A stretch of 64,000 nucleotides of DNA from Marilutibacter chinensis (GTDB lineage Bacteria > Pseudomonadota > Gammaproteobacteria > Xanthomonadales > Xanthomonadaceae): the NCBI RefSeq assembly GCF_021725675.1, contig NZ_JAKJPO010000015.1:1-64000 (forward strand), written 5' to 3'. How positions within the stretch are numbered: position 1 is the first letter of the stretch; each line of letters starts with the position of its first letter. Made by a program: the position numbers and the translations under genes. This document shows, piece by piece, positions 44,298 to 53,833 of the stretch. The notes under the pieces are model-generated. The model saw only the letters and a program-made list of their open reading frames with translations, made no database searches and had not been told where the DNA came from.

Positions 44298-45605
44298 ATG
44301 ACCGAAACCCGCAACACATCCGGCCTGTCCCTGCACACCCGCATGCTGATCGGCTTCATCGTCGGCGCCGGCGCCGGCATTGCCGCCAATGTCTTCGTCG
44401 GCCAGGCCGGCTGGCTGGACGGGCTGATCGCCTACGTCACCGACCCGGTCGGCCAGCTGTTCCTGCGCCTGCTGTTCATGCTGGTGATCCCGCTGGTGTT
44501 CTCGGCGCTGGTGCTGGGCGTGGTCGAGATCGGCGACGCCAAGTCACTGGGCCGCATCGGCGGCAAGACCCTGCTGTGGATCCTGGTGGTCACCGCGGTC
44601 GCGGTGACCATCGGCCTGGTCTGCGTGAACGTGCTGGAGCCCGGGCGTGGGCTGCCGCAGGATGTCGGCCAGGAACTGCTCGCCGCCGCCTCCGATCGCG
44701 CCACGGAGGTCGCTGGCAAGCGCGAGGGCGTGTCAGGCATCCAGATCCTGCTCAACATCGTGCCGCGCAACCCGGTCGCCGCCGCCGCCGACGGCGACCT
44801 GATCGCGGTGATGTTCTTCGCGCTGATGTTCGGCATCGCCGCGACCGTGATCCAGAGCGAGGGCACCCGCAGCTTCGTCTCCACCGTGCAGGGCGTCTAC
44901 GACATCTGCCTGAAGCTGATCGGCTGGGTGATCGAGATGGCCCCCTACGCGGTCGCCGCGCTGCTGTTCTCGATCACCGCCAAGCTCGGCTTCGACGTGC
45001 TGGTCCAGCTCGCCCGCTACGTCGGCACCGTGGTGCTGGCGTTGGCGATCCATTTCTTCGTCGTGTTCCCGCTGTTGCTGCGGACTTTCGGCAGGATGTC
45101 GCCGCTGGCGTTCTTCCGCGGCGCCGAGCCGGCGCTGTTGACCGCGTTTTCGACCTCGTCATCCAGCGCGACCCTGCCGACCACGCTCAAGGTCACCGAG
45201 GAGAGCCTGGGCGTGCCGCGTCGGGTCGTGCGTTTCGTCTGCACGCTTGGCGCGACCGCCAACATGAACGGCACCGCACTGTTCGAAGGCATCACCGTGC
45301 TGTTCCTGGCGCAGTTCTTCGGCGTCGAGCTGAGCCTGGTGCAGCAGGTGATGATCCTGGTGCTGTGCATCCTCGGATCGATCGGCGCTGCCGGCGTGCC
45401 GGGCGGCTCGCTGCCGGTGATCGCGATGATCCTGGTGATGTTCAAGATCCCGCCCGAGGGCATCGGGCTGATCCTCGGCGTCGACCGTTTCCTCGACATG
45501 TGCCGGACCGTGGTCAATGTCGGTGGCGACATGGCCGGTTCGGTGGTGATCGGCCGCAGCGAGGCGGTCGCCGAGGCGCGCGCGGCCGCCCGCCAGCCGG
45601 GCTGA
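44298..45605 (+). CDS. Dicarboxylate/amino acid:cation symporter (DAACS family)
   Basis: A 435-residue inner-membrane transporter with about eight helices and two re-entrant loops. The serine-rich STSSSSATLPTTLK and the substrate/cation motif GATANMNGTALFEG are diagnostic; PGGSLPVIAMIL and LGVDRFLDMCRTVVNVGGD follow as usual. Members take up glutamate, aspartate, C4-dicarboxylates or neutral amino acids with sodium or protons; specificity cannot be read. The ATG at 44298 is preferred, with GGAAG upstream. Confidence 0.93.
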   Translation: MTETRNTSGLSLHTRMLIGFIVGAGAGIAANVFVGQAGWLDGLIAYVTDPVGQLFLRLLFMLVIPLVFSALVLGVVEIGDAKSLGRIGGKTLLWILVVTAVAVTIGLVCVNVLEPGRGLPQDVGQELLAAASDRATEVAGKREGVSGIQILLNIVPRNPVAAAADGDLIAVMFFALMFGIAATVIQSEGTRSFVSTVQGVYDICLKLIGWVIEMAPYAVAALLFSITAKLGFDVLVQLARYVGTVVLALAIHFFVVFPLLLRTFGRMSPLAFFRGAEPALLTAFSTSSSSATLPTTLKVTEESLGVPRRVVRFVCTLGATANMNGTALFEGITVLFLAQFFGVELSLVQQVMILVLCILGSIGAAGVPGGSLPVIAMILVMFKIPPEGIGLILGVDRFLDMCRTVVNVGGDMAGSVVIGRSEAVAEARAAARQPG

Positions 45606-45689
45606 GGCGGCCGGAACGGCGTCGGCCGGCCCCTTCCGGCCATGGCTGAGGCGGCGATCGGCGTCCGGGGCGACATCGGCGCCGCCGGA

Positions 45690-45698
45690 TGGGACAAT
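45690..45698 (+). promoter_or_regulatory. Possible extended -10 promoter of tkt
   Basis: TGG-GACAAT (45690-45698), no good -35, about 120 bases before the tkt ATG. The rest of the 212-base gap shows nothing definite. Confidence 0.35.
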
Positions 45699-45817
45699 GG
45701 CGCGCCCGCCGCCTCCATCGGCCCGGCCCCGGACGCCCGCGTCCCGGCCGCCGGCCTGCTTCGCGGGCGTCTCCGCCCGCCCTTTCCAAGCCCGCTTCCC
45801 AAGACTGCCCCGACGCC

Positions 45818-47824
45818 ATGACGACGCCCAGCCGCCGCGATCTCGCGAACGCCATCCGATTCCTTGCCATCGACGCGGTCCAGGCCGCCAATTCAGGCCA
45901 CCCCGGCATGCCGATGGGCATGGCCGACATCGCCGAAGTGCTGTGGAACGATTTCCATCGCCACAACCCCGGCAATCCGAAATGGACCAACCGCGACCGT
46001 TTCGTGCTGTCCAACGGCCATGGCTCGATGCTGCAGTACGCGCTTCTGCACCTGACCGGCTACGACCTGCCGATCGAGGAGCTGAAGAACTTCCGCCAAC
46101 TCGGCAGCCGCACCCCGGGCCATCCCGAGAACCACATGACCCCGGGCGTGGAGACCACCACCGGTCCGCTCGGCCAGGGCATCGCCAACGCGGTGGGCAT
46201 GGCGCTGGCCGAGAAGTTGCTCGCGCAGCGCTTCAACCGTCCGGGCTTCGACGTCGTGGACCATCGCACATGGGTGTTCCTCGGCGACGGCTGCCTGATG
46301 GAGGGGATCAGCCACGAGGTTGCGTCGCTGGCCGGAACCTGGGGCCTCGACAAGCTGATCGCGTTCTGGGACGACAACCACATCAGCATCGACGGCAACA
46401 CCGAGGGCTGGTTCACCGATGACACCCCGGCGCGCTTCGAGGCCTATGGCTGGAACGTGATCCGCGGCGTCGACGGTCATGATGCCGGCGCGGTGAAGGC
46501 GGCGATCGAGGCCGCGCTCGCGTCGACCGGCAAACCCACCCTGGTCTGCTGTCGCACCACGATCGGTTTCGGCTCGCCGAACAAGGCCGGCAAGGAGTCC
46601 TGCCACGGCGCCGCGCTCGGTGCCGACGAGGTCAAGGCGACCCGCGAAGCGCTGCATTGGGAGCACGACGCCTTCGTGATTCCGCAGCCGATCAGCGATG
46701 CCTGGAACGCGAAGGCCGAGGGCCAGGCCCGCGAGGAGGCATGGAACGCGCTGTTCGCCGACTATGCCGCCGCCCACCCGGAGCTGGCCGCGGAGTACGA
46801 GCGCCGGATGCGTGCGGGGCTGCCGGCGACCTTCGCCGCCCAGGCCGACGCCTACATCGCCGGCCTGCAGGCAGACGGCCCGGTCGTCGCGTCGCGCAAG
46901 GCCTCGCAGATGGCGATCGAGGCGTTCGCGCCGCTGCTGCCGGAGCTGATCGGCGGTTCGGCCGATCTCGCCCACTCGAACCTGACCTTGTGGAAGGGCA
47001 GCAAGTCGGTGACCCTCGACCCCGCGCTGCCTGAAAGCCGGGACGCGAACTACGTCTACTACGGCGTGCGCGAGTTCGGCATGACCGCGATCAGCAACGG
47101 CCTGAGCCTGCATGGCGGCTTCATCCCGTACGATGCCACCTTCCTGGTGTTCAGCGACTACGCCCGTAACGCAGTGCGGATGAGCGCGCTGATGGGCGCG
47201 CACGCAATCCACGTCTATACCCACGATTCGATCGGCCTCGGCGAGGACGGCCCGACCCACCAGCCGGTCGAGCACCTGGCGTCGTTGCGCTACATCCCCG
47301 GCAACGACGTCTGGCGTCCATGCGACGCGGTCGAATCGGCGGTGGCGTGGAAGGCGGCGATCGTCCGCGCCGATGGGCCGAGCTGCCTGGTGTTCTCGCG
47401 CCAGAATCTCGACCACCAGCCGCGCAGCGATGCGCAGGTCGCCGACATCGCGCGCGGCGGCTACGTATTGAAAGATTCGGCGGGTGCGCCGGAAACGATC
47501 CTGATCGCGACCGGTTCCGAGGTCGCGCTGGCGATGCAGGCGGCGGAGAAGCTCGGCGATGGCGTGCGCGTCGTCTCGATGCCGTCGACCGAGGTGTTCG
47601 AGCGCCAGGATGCGGCCTACAAGGAGTCGGTACTGCCGAAAGCGTGCCGCAGGCGGGTCGCGATCGAGGCCGGCGTGTCCGGCTTCTGGCGCAAGTACGT
47701 CGGTCTGGACGGTGCGGTGGTCGGCATCGACACCTTCGGCGCCTCTGCGCCGATCAAGCCGTTGATGCAGCAGTTCGGCTTCACTGTCGATGACGTGGTC
47801 GAGGTCGCGAAGTCGCTGGGGTGA
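45818..47824 (+). CDS. tkt: Transketolase
   Basis: Thiamine-diphosphate enzyme of the non-oxidative pentose phosphate pathway. The 668-residue product is full length. It starts with [37 protein letters not shown], has the ThDP/metal motif [32 protein letters not shown], the pyrimidine domain [21 protein letters not shown] with [20 protein letters not shown], and the C-terminal domain. Near GAPDH (58137) but not linked to it. Closed by a bidirectional terminator. Confidence 0.97.
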   Translation: MTTPSRRDLANAIRFLAIDAVQAANSGHPGMPMGMADIAEVLWNDFHRHNPGNPKWTNRDRFVLSNGHGSMLQYALLHLTGYDLPIEELKNFRQLGSRTPGHPENHMTPGVETTTGPLGQGIANAVGMALAEKLLAQRFNRPGFDVVDHRTWVFLGDGCLMEGISHEVASLAGTWGLDKLIAFWDDNHISIDGNTEGWFTDDTPARFEAYGWNVIRGVDGHDAGAVKAAIEAALASTGKPTLVCCRTTIGFGSPNKAGKESCHGAALGADEVKATREALHWEHDAFVIPQPISDAWNAKAEGQAREEAWNALFADYAAAHPELAAEYERRMRAGLPATFAAQADAYIAGLQADGPVVASRKASQMAIEAFAPLLPELIGGSADLAHSNLTLWKGSKSVTLDPALPESRDANYVYYGVREFGMTAISNGLSLHGGFIPYDATFLVFSDYARNAVRMSALMGAHAIHVYTHDSIGLGEDGPTHQPVEHLASLRYIPGNDVWRPCDAVESAVAWKAAIVRADGPSCLVFSRQNLDHQPRSDAQVADIARGGYVLKDSAGAPETILIATGSEVALAMQAAEKLGDGVRVVSMPSTEVFERQDAAYKESVLPKACRRRVAIEAGVSGFWRKYVGLDGAVVGIDTFGASAPIKPLMQQFGFTVDDVVEVAKSLG

Positions 47825-47840
47825 TATCCCGCCCTTGCAC

Positions 47841-47873
47841 ACGAAAAAGGCGGCTTCGAGCCGCCTTTTTCGT
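47841..47873. terminator. Bidirectional intrinsic terminator
   Basis: ACGAAAAAGGCGGCT (47841-47855) and AGCCGCCTTTTTCGT (47859-47873) are perfect complements. T-runs are present on both strands, so it serves the convergent transketolase and methyltransferase-like genes. Confidence 0.95.
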
Positions 47874-47881
47874 CTCCGCGC

Positions 47882-48571
47882 TCAGCCGGAAGGCCGCGGC
47901 GTCTCGTGGCGCCTGAAATAGCGGTGATGCTTCATGTGGTCGCGCTGGCCGATCGCGAAATAGGCCTTGCCGCCGCGACGCCCGGTCTGCAGGCACGGCA
48001 GCTCGTGCTGGGCCTCGGGATTGTTGGTGTAGTAGTGCGGGATCTTGTCGATGAAGCGCGACAGCATCTGCGGGCCGCACTCGATCTCGCCGTACTTGTC
48101 GTAGCCGAAACGCGGGTGGCCGATGTTGAAGTCGTCCACGCAGACAACGCCGTTGTCGATCAGGGCCAGCTCACGTTCCAGCGGCCAGTCTTCGTACCAG
48201 TGCGCATCGAGGTAGTAGAGGGGGCAGCGGAACTCGTCCTTGAATTTCGCGATCAGCTCCGGCGAGTCGACCTTCTCCACGTACGTGTGCGGCATGAAGC
48301 CGACCCGGCGCCTGACGATGTCGACGTACTTGTCCATCACGTCGCAGGTGACGATGTTGAGATGCGGATAGGTGCGGGCGAGATACTCGGTGGTGTCGCC
48401 CATGTTGCTGCCGGTCTCGATGATCGCATCGCACTGGTAACGTTCGATCAGGAAGTCGAACTCCAGCGCGGTGGTGACGTCGAAGCCGAACGGTCCGCCG
48501 CCGTCGCTGAGCTCGCTCGCGGACAGGCGCATCGTGCGGTAGAAGTGCTTGTAGACGGTGTCGGCGGACAT
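47882..48571 (-). CDS. Class I SAM-dependent methyltransferase-like protein
   Basis: A 229-residue protein with a Rossmann-type core. IIETGSNMGDTTEYLA (about 64-79) fits SAM motif I, NIVTCDVMDKYVDI motif II, and YYLDAHWYEDWPLERELALIDNGVVCVDDF resembles the post-core aspartate-rich motif of methyltransferase family 24 proteins. The C-terminal part (KIPHYYTNNPEAQHELPC) is unfamiliar. The substrate is unknown. GGGGAG upstream supports the ATG at 48571. The neighbouring acetyl-CoA hydrolase-like gene ends 66 bases upstream on the same strand, so the two may be cotranscribed. Confidence 0.7.
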   Translation of the reverse strand: MSADTVYKHFYRTMRLSASELSDGGGPFGFDVTTALEFDFLIERYQCDAIIETGSNMGDTTEYLARTYPHLNIVTCDVMDKYVDIVRRRVGFMPHTYVEKVDSPELIAKFKDEFRCPLYYLDAHWYEDWPLERELALIDNGVVCVDDFNIGHPRFGYDKYGEIECGPQMLSRFIDKIPHYYTNNPEAQHELPCLQTGRRGGKAYFAIGQRDHMKHHRYFRRHETPRPSG

Positions 48572-48637
48572 CCGGTGCGGGCTCCCCAGGGTGGAAGTGG
48601 CCAGTATAGGCAAAGGCCGGGGGGCTCCGCGGGTGGG

Positions 48638-50590
48638 TCACACCTGCGTGCGGTGCAGCGCGAGCGCGAGCAGCCGGGACTCGAGCCTCGCGGCCAGTCC
48701 GCGCGGCCGGTCCAGCGCCATCCGCTCCACGGCTTCGGCGTCCCGCGCGGGAGGCGCGAAGGTCGCGGCGAGCAGCGTGCGCAGCTTGCCGGTGCGGTTC
48801 GCGGTGGCGCTCTTCAGCCAGGCCAGGGCGCGGACCAGCCGCTGTTCGACTTCGGTGAAGTCGCTGCCGAGCGGAAAGTCGGGCAGGGTTCCGTCGTGGC
48901 GCAGCGGCGCCAGCTGCGCGCACAGCCATCCGGGCGTGTTGTCGCGCGCGCGCGCGGGCAGCGCGAAGCCGGGGGACAGCTTGCCGGCCCGCGTGGCGCT
49001 GCCCACCAGCGACTGCTGGAAGCGCGCATCGGCGATCCCGGCCATCGCCGCGATGCAGTCCTCGTCGGTCGCACCGCGGATGTCGGCGATGCCGTACTCG
49101 GTGATGTAGACGTCGCGCAGGTGCCGCGGGATCGTCGTATGGCCGTAGTTCCAGACCACGTTCGAACTCGTCCGCGCGCCGCTGCGGGTCGCGCGGAACA
49201 TCAGCACCGAGCGCGCGTCCGGCAGCGCGTGCGCCATCGCGACGAAGTTGTACTGGCCGCCGACGCCCGAGACCACGCGGCCGTCCTCCAGCGCATCGGA
49301 CACCGCCGCGCCGAGCGCGGTCGCCATCATGCAGCTGTTGAAGAAACGCGCGTCGCGGCGCTGCAGCCGCTCCAGCGTCTCGTTGCCGCCGTAGAGCTGG
49401 TTGACCGCGCTGACCGGGCGCATGCCGATGCCCCGTCGGGTGTCGTCGGGCAGCTCGCGCAACCACCGGTAGAACTCCGGCGAGCCGAGATAGAACGCGC
49501 CGTGCAGGTACTCGCCGTCGCGCTCGAGGCGGGCATGATCGTCGGCGGACAGGCGACCATCGGCGTCGCGCCGCATCAGTTCGACGTCGTCGACGACCTT
49601 GCGCCGGATCACGCCGACCTCGACCAGTCGGCGGAAGCCCTCGTTGATCATCTCGCTGCAACCGTACAGTCCGCGTTCGAACGGTCCAAGCGCTGGATCG
49701 TCGACGGACGTCGAGCCGAGCGCACGCAGCACCCGCCGATAGCCGGCATTGTCGGTATGCCGCAGCGCCAGCGCATGGCACAGCGCGTCGGCCAGCGCAC
49801 CGATACCGATCTGCAGGGTGCCGCCGTCGACGACCAGGGTGCTCGCGTGGAAACCGATCGCGTATTCGACGTCGCCGACCGGCTGGCGCGGCAGGCCGAA
49901 CAGCTTCGGGTGCGGCCCCGGCGGTTCGACGACGATGTCGAAGAAGTCCGCATCGACCGCGGCGCTGCCGTCCAGCCAGGGCAGCCCCGGATCGACTTCG
50001 GCGACCAGCAGCGGGCGCGGCAGCCCGCGCGCCTGTATCGCGGCCAGGGCGTCGAAGGTCAGATCGGTGTTGCACGACAGCGACAGCCGGGTGCCTCCGG
50101 GCTCGCGCGCGACCTTCTGCACGATCACGTTGAGTGCGCGGTCGGCCAACGCCCGTGCGACGTGGGTGTAGTTGAGGCTGGCGTAGCGGCGCTGCGCCTG
50201 GCTCGCGCCCAGCATCGCACCTGACTGCATGTAGAACTCCTCGACCTCGACATGCGCCGGCAACGCATTGCGTCCGAGTGCGTGTACATAGGCCAGGCGC
50301 GGAAAGTCGTCGCCGAAATGCCGCTTCACGAACGGGCCCAGAAACCGTCCTTCCAGGCCCTTGCCACCTGCCGCGGGAGGCTCAAGCGACAACGCGGTGT
50401 AGAGCCGCAGGGGGCGCGACGGCATGTCCTTCACCCGCGCATACAGGGCATTGAGCAGGCGGTGCGGCTTGCCCAGGCCCAGCGGCGCGCCGATCCGCAG
50501 GCTGCCGTCGACCCTTTCCAGGATCCGGTCGACCGCGGCGTCAAGCCCGGTGAGTTCGAGAGGGGTGGAAGTGCTGTCGTTCGCTGCCAT
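48638..50590 (-). CDS. Acetyl-CoA hydrolase/transferase family protein
   Basis: A 650-residue protein of the class I CoA-transferase/acetyl-CoA hydrolase family, longer than the common 430-500-residue enzymes. Motifs include NYTHVARALADRALNVIVQKV, TLQIGIGALADALCHAL, VSAVNQLYGGNETLER and the C-terminal GVGGQYNFVAMAHALPDARS and RHLRDVYITEYGIADIRG. The GGNE glutamate may be the catalytic residue forming the glutamyl-CoA intermediate. Whether it transfers CoA between acids or hydrolyses acyl-CoA cannot be told. The longer N-terminal half and a C-terminal extension of about 100 residues (TATANRTGKLRTLL region onward) distinguish it. Confidence 0.82.
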   Translation of the reverse strand: MAANDSTSTPLELTGLDAAVDRILERVDGSLRIGAPLGLGKPHRLLNALYARVKDMPSRPLRLYTALSLEPPAAGGKGLEGRFLGPFVKRHFGDDFPRLAYVHALGRNALPAHVEVEEFYMQSGAMLGASQAQRRYASLNYTHVARALADRALNVIVQKVAREPGGTRLSLSCNTDLTFDALAAIQARGLPRPLLVAEVDPGLPWLDGSAAVDADFFDIVVEPPGPHPKLFGLPRQPVGDVEYAIGFHASTLVVDGGTLQIGIGALADALCHALALRHTDNAGYRRVLRALGSTSVDDPALGPFERGLYGCSEMINEGFRRLVEVGVIRRKVVDDVELMRRDADGRLSADDHARLERDGEYLHGAFYLGSPEFYRWLRELPDDTRRGIGMRPVSAVNQLYGGNETLERLQRRDARFFNSCMMATALGAAVSDALEDGRVVSGVGGQYNFVAMAHALPDARSVLMFRATRSGARTSSNVVWNYGHTTIPRHLRDVYITEYGIADIRGATDEDCIAAMAGIADARFQQSLVGSATRAGKLSPGFALPARARDNTPGWLCAQLAPLRHDGTLPDFPLGSDFTEVEQRLVRALAWLKSATANRTGKLRTLLAATFAPPARDAEAVERMALDRPRGLAARLESRLLALALHRTQV

Positions 50591-50649
50591 CCGCCAAGCC
50601 TAGCGCGTGTGCGTGGAGACGGCGGGTGACGGCGCGCGCGGGCCCGGGC

Positions 50650-50677
50650 TTGACATCTTCGATTACAAGTGTAATTT
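50650..50677 (+). promoter_or_regulatory. Promoter of the blaI-M56 operon
   Basis: TTGACA (50650-50655), 16-base spacer, TAATTT (50672-50677). The first BlaI-type operator covers the spacer and -10. Confidence 0.65.
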
Positions 50678-50699
50678 TGTAATTGTTTACAGGTGTAAA
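50662..50699 (+). promoter_or_regulatory. Pair of BlaI/MecI-type operators
   Basis: ATTACA-AG-TGTAAT (50662-50675) and TTTACA-GG-TGTAAA (50686-50699) are perfect palindromes with the TACA/TGTA half-sites known for BlaI/MecI repressors, 24 bases apart centre to centre. They cover the promoter and the region just before the blaI ATG, implying autorepression. Confidence 0.85.
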
Positions 50700-50709
50700 T
50701 GGTGAAGCG

Positions 50710-51081
50710 ATGCGGATCAGCGATGCGGAATCGGTAGTGATGGATGTGCTCTGGCGGCGATCGCCGCTGGCTGCGGAGGACGTGGTCGAGGCGCTGGGCA
50801 ACCGCCAGCAGTGGCAGGAGCCCACGATCAAGACCCTGCTCAACCGGTTGCTCAAGAAGGGGGCCATCGCGGCCGAGAAGGACGGCCGGCGTTACCTGTA
50901 CTCACCGGTGCTGAAGCGGGAGGACTGGGTGCAGGGCGAGAGCGAGGGCCTGCTCGATCGCCTGTTCGACGGGCGCGTCGCGCCGCTGGTCGCGCACTTC
51001 AGCCGGCAGCGCAGGCTCAGCGCCAAGGACATCCGGGAGCTGCGGGCATTGCTGGAGGAGCTGGACGATGACCAGCGCTGA
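50710..51081 (+). CDS. blaI: BlaI/MecI-family transcriptional repressor
   Basis: A 123-residue winged-helix repressor. It begins MRISDAESVVMDVLWRRSPLAAEDVVEALG and has the recognition helix in EPTIKTLLNRLLKKGAIAAEKDGRRYLYSPVL, as in BlaI/MecI. In the family, a membrane M56 metallopeptidase senses a signal and triggers cleavage of the repressor. Here that partner overlaps by 14 bases. No beta-lactamase lies nearby, so the inducing signal and other targets are unknown. The ATG at 50710 is chosen over an in-frame TTG at 50683 that lies within the second operator. Confidence 0.94.
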   Translation: MRISDAESVVMDVLWRRSPLAAEDVVEALGNRQQWQEPTIKTLLNRLLKKGAIAAEKDGRRYLYSPVLKREDWVQGESEGLLDRLFDGRVAPLVAHFSRQRRLSAKDIRELRALLEELDDDQR

Positions 51082-52636
51082 GCTGCTCGACCTGTTGCTG
51101 GAGACCACACTGGCGGGCAGTGCCGCGATCCTCGTCGTGCTGGCGTCGCGGCGCTACCTGCGCAGGATGTTCGGCCCAGGGTTGGCCCATGCCGCGTGGC
51201 TGCTGGTGCCTGCGGCCGTGCTTGCGGTGCTGCTGCCGGCTCCCGAGGCTGCGCCGTTGCCGGTCGCGACCCTGCACGCCATCCCCGCCGCCACCGCGGC
51301 CGTCACGGTGTTCCGCCCGGCCGTGAGTGCGGCGGACGGCGCTGCCGCCGTCTGGGGATTGGGAGTGCTGTTGGCCACGATGCGGCTGGCGATGCAGCAG
51401 CGTGGGTTCCTGCGCGGGCTCGGGACGCTGCAGCGTCGTCTGGACGGCAGCTGGCAGGCGAGCGCATGCGCCGGCCTGCCGGCGGTGGTCGGACTGCTGC
51501 GGCCGCGGATCGTGGTACCGGCCGATTTCGATAGCCGCTACACGAGTACGCAACGCGCGTTGATGCAGCTGCACGAGCGGACCCATATCCGTCGTGGCGA
51601 TCTGCATGTCAACGCTGTCGTCGCGCTGCTGCGCTGCCTGTTCTGGTTCAACCCGCTGGTCCATGCCGCCGCCCGTCGCTTTCGCCACGACCAGGAGCTG
51701 GCCTGCGACGCCGCCGTGGTCGCGCGCTATCCGCATCGCCGTCGCGCCTATGGCGAGGCGATGCTTCATACCCAGCTGGCCGCTCAGCCGTTGCCGCTCG
51801 GCTGCCACTGGGGTTTCAGTCATCCACTCAGGGAGAGAATCGAGATGTTGAAGCTGACTCCGAAGTCAGGCCCGCGCATCGCGGCCGGTATCGTCGTGAT
51901 CACCGCCCTTGCCGTCGCGACCGGCGCTGCGGCATGGGCCGCGCAGCCTGGGCGTGCCGCGTTGCAGGACAGCGGTTCGATCGCCGCAAAGGACGGGAAC
52001 GCAGTCGATGGGCACGTGGTCGGCTTGAGCGTGCGCATCGACGATTCCAGACCGATGGCGTCGTCCGGGCGGTTCACGCCGGGCCGCGAGCAGGTGTTCG
52101 ACTACGACCACGAGGGTCAACGCTGGGAGGTCGCGCTGACGATCACCCCGGCCGACGCCGGCACCTACACGGTCGCCACCCGGATCCTGCGCGACGGACA
52201 GCTGCAGGCGGCGCCGAACCTGGTGGTCAGGGAGGGCGAGGATGCCGGCATCACGGTCGGCGAACGCACCGACGACCGGCTGGTCAAGGGGCTGGAGCTG
52301 GGCCTGGTGGTGCGGCGTGCCGACGCGCAGGCGGTGGACGATACGCGCATCCAGAACCCTCCGGCCTATCCGGCTGCTGCAGCGGCCGGTGGCGTCGGCG
52401 GCAGCGTGGTGCTGCTGGTCGACGTCGACGCAGCCGGCAAGCCGACCCTGGTGCAGGTGGAACGGTCGGAGCCGGCGGGGGTGTTCGATGCCGCATCGAT
52501 CGAAGCCGCATACAAGTGGCGATTCGATCCCGAGATCAGGAACGGCGAGGCGGTTCCTTCGCGGCTGCGTGTGCCGGTGCGCTTCGACCCGCCGGTGGCG
52601 GACGGTACGCCCGCGGACGGACCGGCTCCGGGCTGA
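51068..52636 (+). CDS. M56 (BlaR1-type) metallopeptidase fused to a TonB-like C-terminal domain
   Basis: A 522-residue membrane protein. Three to four hydrophobic helices flank the cytoplasmic zinc protease motif LHERTH (HExxH) followed by RRGDLHVNAVVALLRCLFWFNPLVH and the DQELACDAAVVARY segment that supplies the glutamate ligand. After a further helix (about 270-290), the periplasmic part has no penicillin-binding domain. Instead, a region of unknown fold leads to a TonB-type C-terminal domain (IQNPPAYPAAAAAGGVGGSVVLLVDVDAAGKPTLVQVERSE...YKWRFDPEI). It probably senses an envelope signal and inactivates BlaI. The fusion with TonB-like domains occurs in other xanthomonads' M56 proteins, to my knowledge. 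Confidence 0.88.
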   Translation: MTSAELLDLLLETTLAGSAAILVVLASRRYLRRMFGPGLAHAAWLLVPAAVLAVLLPAPEAAPLPVATLHAIPAATAAVTVFRPAVSAADGAAAVWGLGVLLATMRLAMQQRGFLRGLGTLQRRLDGSWQASACAGLPAVVGLLRPRIVVPADFDSRYTSTQRALMQLHERTHIRRGDLHVNAVVALLRCLFWFNPLVHAAARRFRHDQELACDAAVVARYPHRRRAYGEAMLHTQLAAQPLPLGCHWGFSHPLRERIEMLKLTPKSGPRIAAGIVVITALAVATGAAAWAAQPGRAALQDSGSIAAKDGNAVDGHVVGLSVRIDDSRPMASSGRFTPGREQVFDYDHEGQRWEVALTITPADAGTYTVATRILRDGQLQAAPNLVVREGEDAGITVGERTDDRLVKGLELGLVVRRADAQAVDDTRIQNPPAYPAAAAAGGVGGSVVLLVDVDAAGKPTLVQVERSEPAGVFDAASIEAAYKWRFDPEIRNGEAVPSRLRVPVRFDPPVADGTPADGPAPG

Positions 52637-52679
52637 ACCTGCGGCCAGGCCGGCTCGAAGGACCGCGCTGCCGGCCTCC

Positions 52680-53429
52680 TCAGGCGAAGAACAGCTTGGC
52701 CGCCGCGATCAGCAGCACCAAGCCGAGCATGCGGCGGAGCATGTTGACCGGCAACCAGCGCAGGCCGAGCTGGGTGCCGATCAGCGCACCGACGGCGACC
52801 GCGCCCAGCCATAGCGGCAGTGCGGTCGGCAAGGTGCCGGTGGCGTGCAACAGTCCGGCCAACGCGGTCAGCGAATTGATCCAGACGAAGGCGACCGATG
52901 TACCGCTGGCCTCGCGGGTCGGCATCCAATGGGCGAACAGCAGCAGCGGGGTGAGGAAAATCGCGCCGCCGGTGCCGGTCAGTCCGGACAGCGTGCCGAT
53001 GCCGGCGCCGACCAGCAGGCCGGGCAGCCACGGCACCCGCTGACCGGTGGTGGCGGCATCCTCCTCTTCGGCTCGGCCGGCATGACGGAACACGCCGACC
53101 GCGGCGACCAGCAGTACGATGCCCAGCAGGATCGAATAGCTTTCCTTCGGCAGCTTCACCTGCGCGGCGAGGAAGGCGGCGGGCGCGGAGGCCAGCACGA
53201 ACGGCAGCACGTTGCGCCAGCGCACGTGCCCGTCGCGCCAGAAGCGCAGCAGGCCGATGCCGCCGACCAGCAGGTTCAGCGTCAGTGCGGTGGGGCGGAT
53301 CTGCTCGGGCGCCAGGCCCAGCAGGGCCATCACCGCGATATAGCCGCTGGCGCCGGCATGGCCGACCGAGGAGTACAACGTGGCGACGCCCAGCAACAGC
53401 AGGGCGAGGATCAGTTCGGTTTCGCTCAA
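52680..53429 (-). CDS. TauE/SafE-family sulfite exporter-like permease
   Basis: A 249-residue inner-membrane protein with about eight hydrophobic segments. Family signatures GVATLYSSVGHAGASGYIAVMALLG near the N-terminus and GLTGTGGAIFLTPLLLF in the middle are clear. It is the last gene of the sulfur operon and likely exports sulfite or a related anion made by persulfide oxidation. The start is TTG at 53429 in a TTGA overlap with the previous gene; no ATG or GTG fits. Confidence 0.88.
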   Translation of the reverse strand: MSETELILALLLLGVATLYSSVGHAGASGYIAVMALLGLAPEQIRPTALTLNLLVGGIGLLRFWRDGHVRWRNVLPFVLASAPAAFLAAQVKLPKESYSILLGIVLLVAAVGVFRHAGRAEEEDAATTGQRVPWLPGLLVGAGIGTLSGLTGTGGAIFLTPLLLFAHWMPTREASGTSVAFVWINSLTALAGLLHATGTLPTALPLWLGAVAVGALIGTQLGLRWLPVNMLRRMLGLVLLIAAAKLFFA

Positions 53430-53833
53430 ATCTGCGATGCCAGGGGGCGGGCCAGCCGCGAGCCTGCCAGCATCGCGGCCACGAATACAACCGCATCGAT
53501 CGAGCCGTGGGCAAGGCCGGCCAGCGCCGGGCCGGGGCAGTAGCCGGCCAGCCCCCAGCCGATACCGAACAGCGCGCTGCCGCCGAGCAGGCGGAGGTCG
53601 ATGCCGGCGACGGACAGCGGGTTGCCGCAGACCGCGTGATCGCGGTGGCGTACCCAGCGGTAGCCGGGCAGCGCCACCGCGAGTGCGCCGCCCATCACCA
53701 GCGCCAGCGACGCGTCCCATTGGCCGGCGAAGTCGAGGAAGTTCAGTACCTTGTCCGGATTGGTCATTCCGGACATCGCCAGTCCCAGGCCGAACAGCAG
53801 GCCGGCGATCGCCGCATGCGCCGCCCGCTTCAA
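53426..53833 (-). CDS. YeeE/YedE-family membrane protein, second half-unit
   Basis: A 135-residue membrane protein with about four helices (AAIAGLLFGLGLAMSGMTNPDKVLNFLD, LALVMGGALAVAL, GGSALFGIGWGLAGYCPGPALAGLA, AVVFVAAMLAG). GIGWGLAGYCPGPA is the characteristic cysteine-containing loop. Together with the preceding gene it makes a two-part YeeE/PmpAB-type sulfur-compound permease. It starts at TTG 53833 in a TTGA overlap with the previous stop. Confidence 0.87.
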   Translation of the reverse strand: MKRAAHAAIAGLLFGLGLAMSGMTNPDKVLNFLDFAGQWDASLALVMGGALAVALPGYRWVRHRDHAVCGNPLSVAGIDLRLLGGSALFGIGWGLAGYCPGPALAGLAHGSIDAVVFVAAMLAGSRLARPLASQI

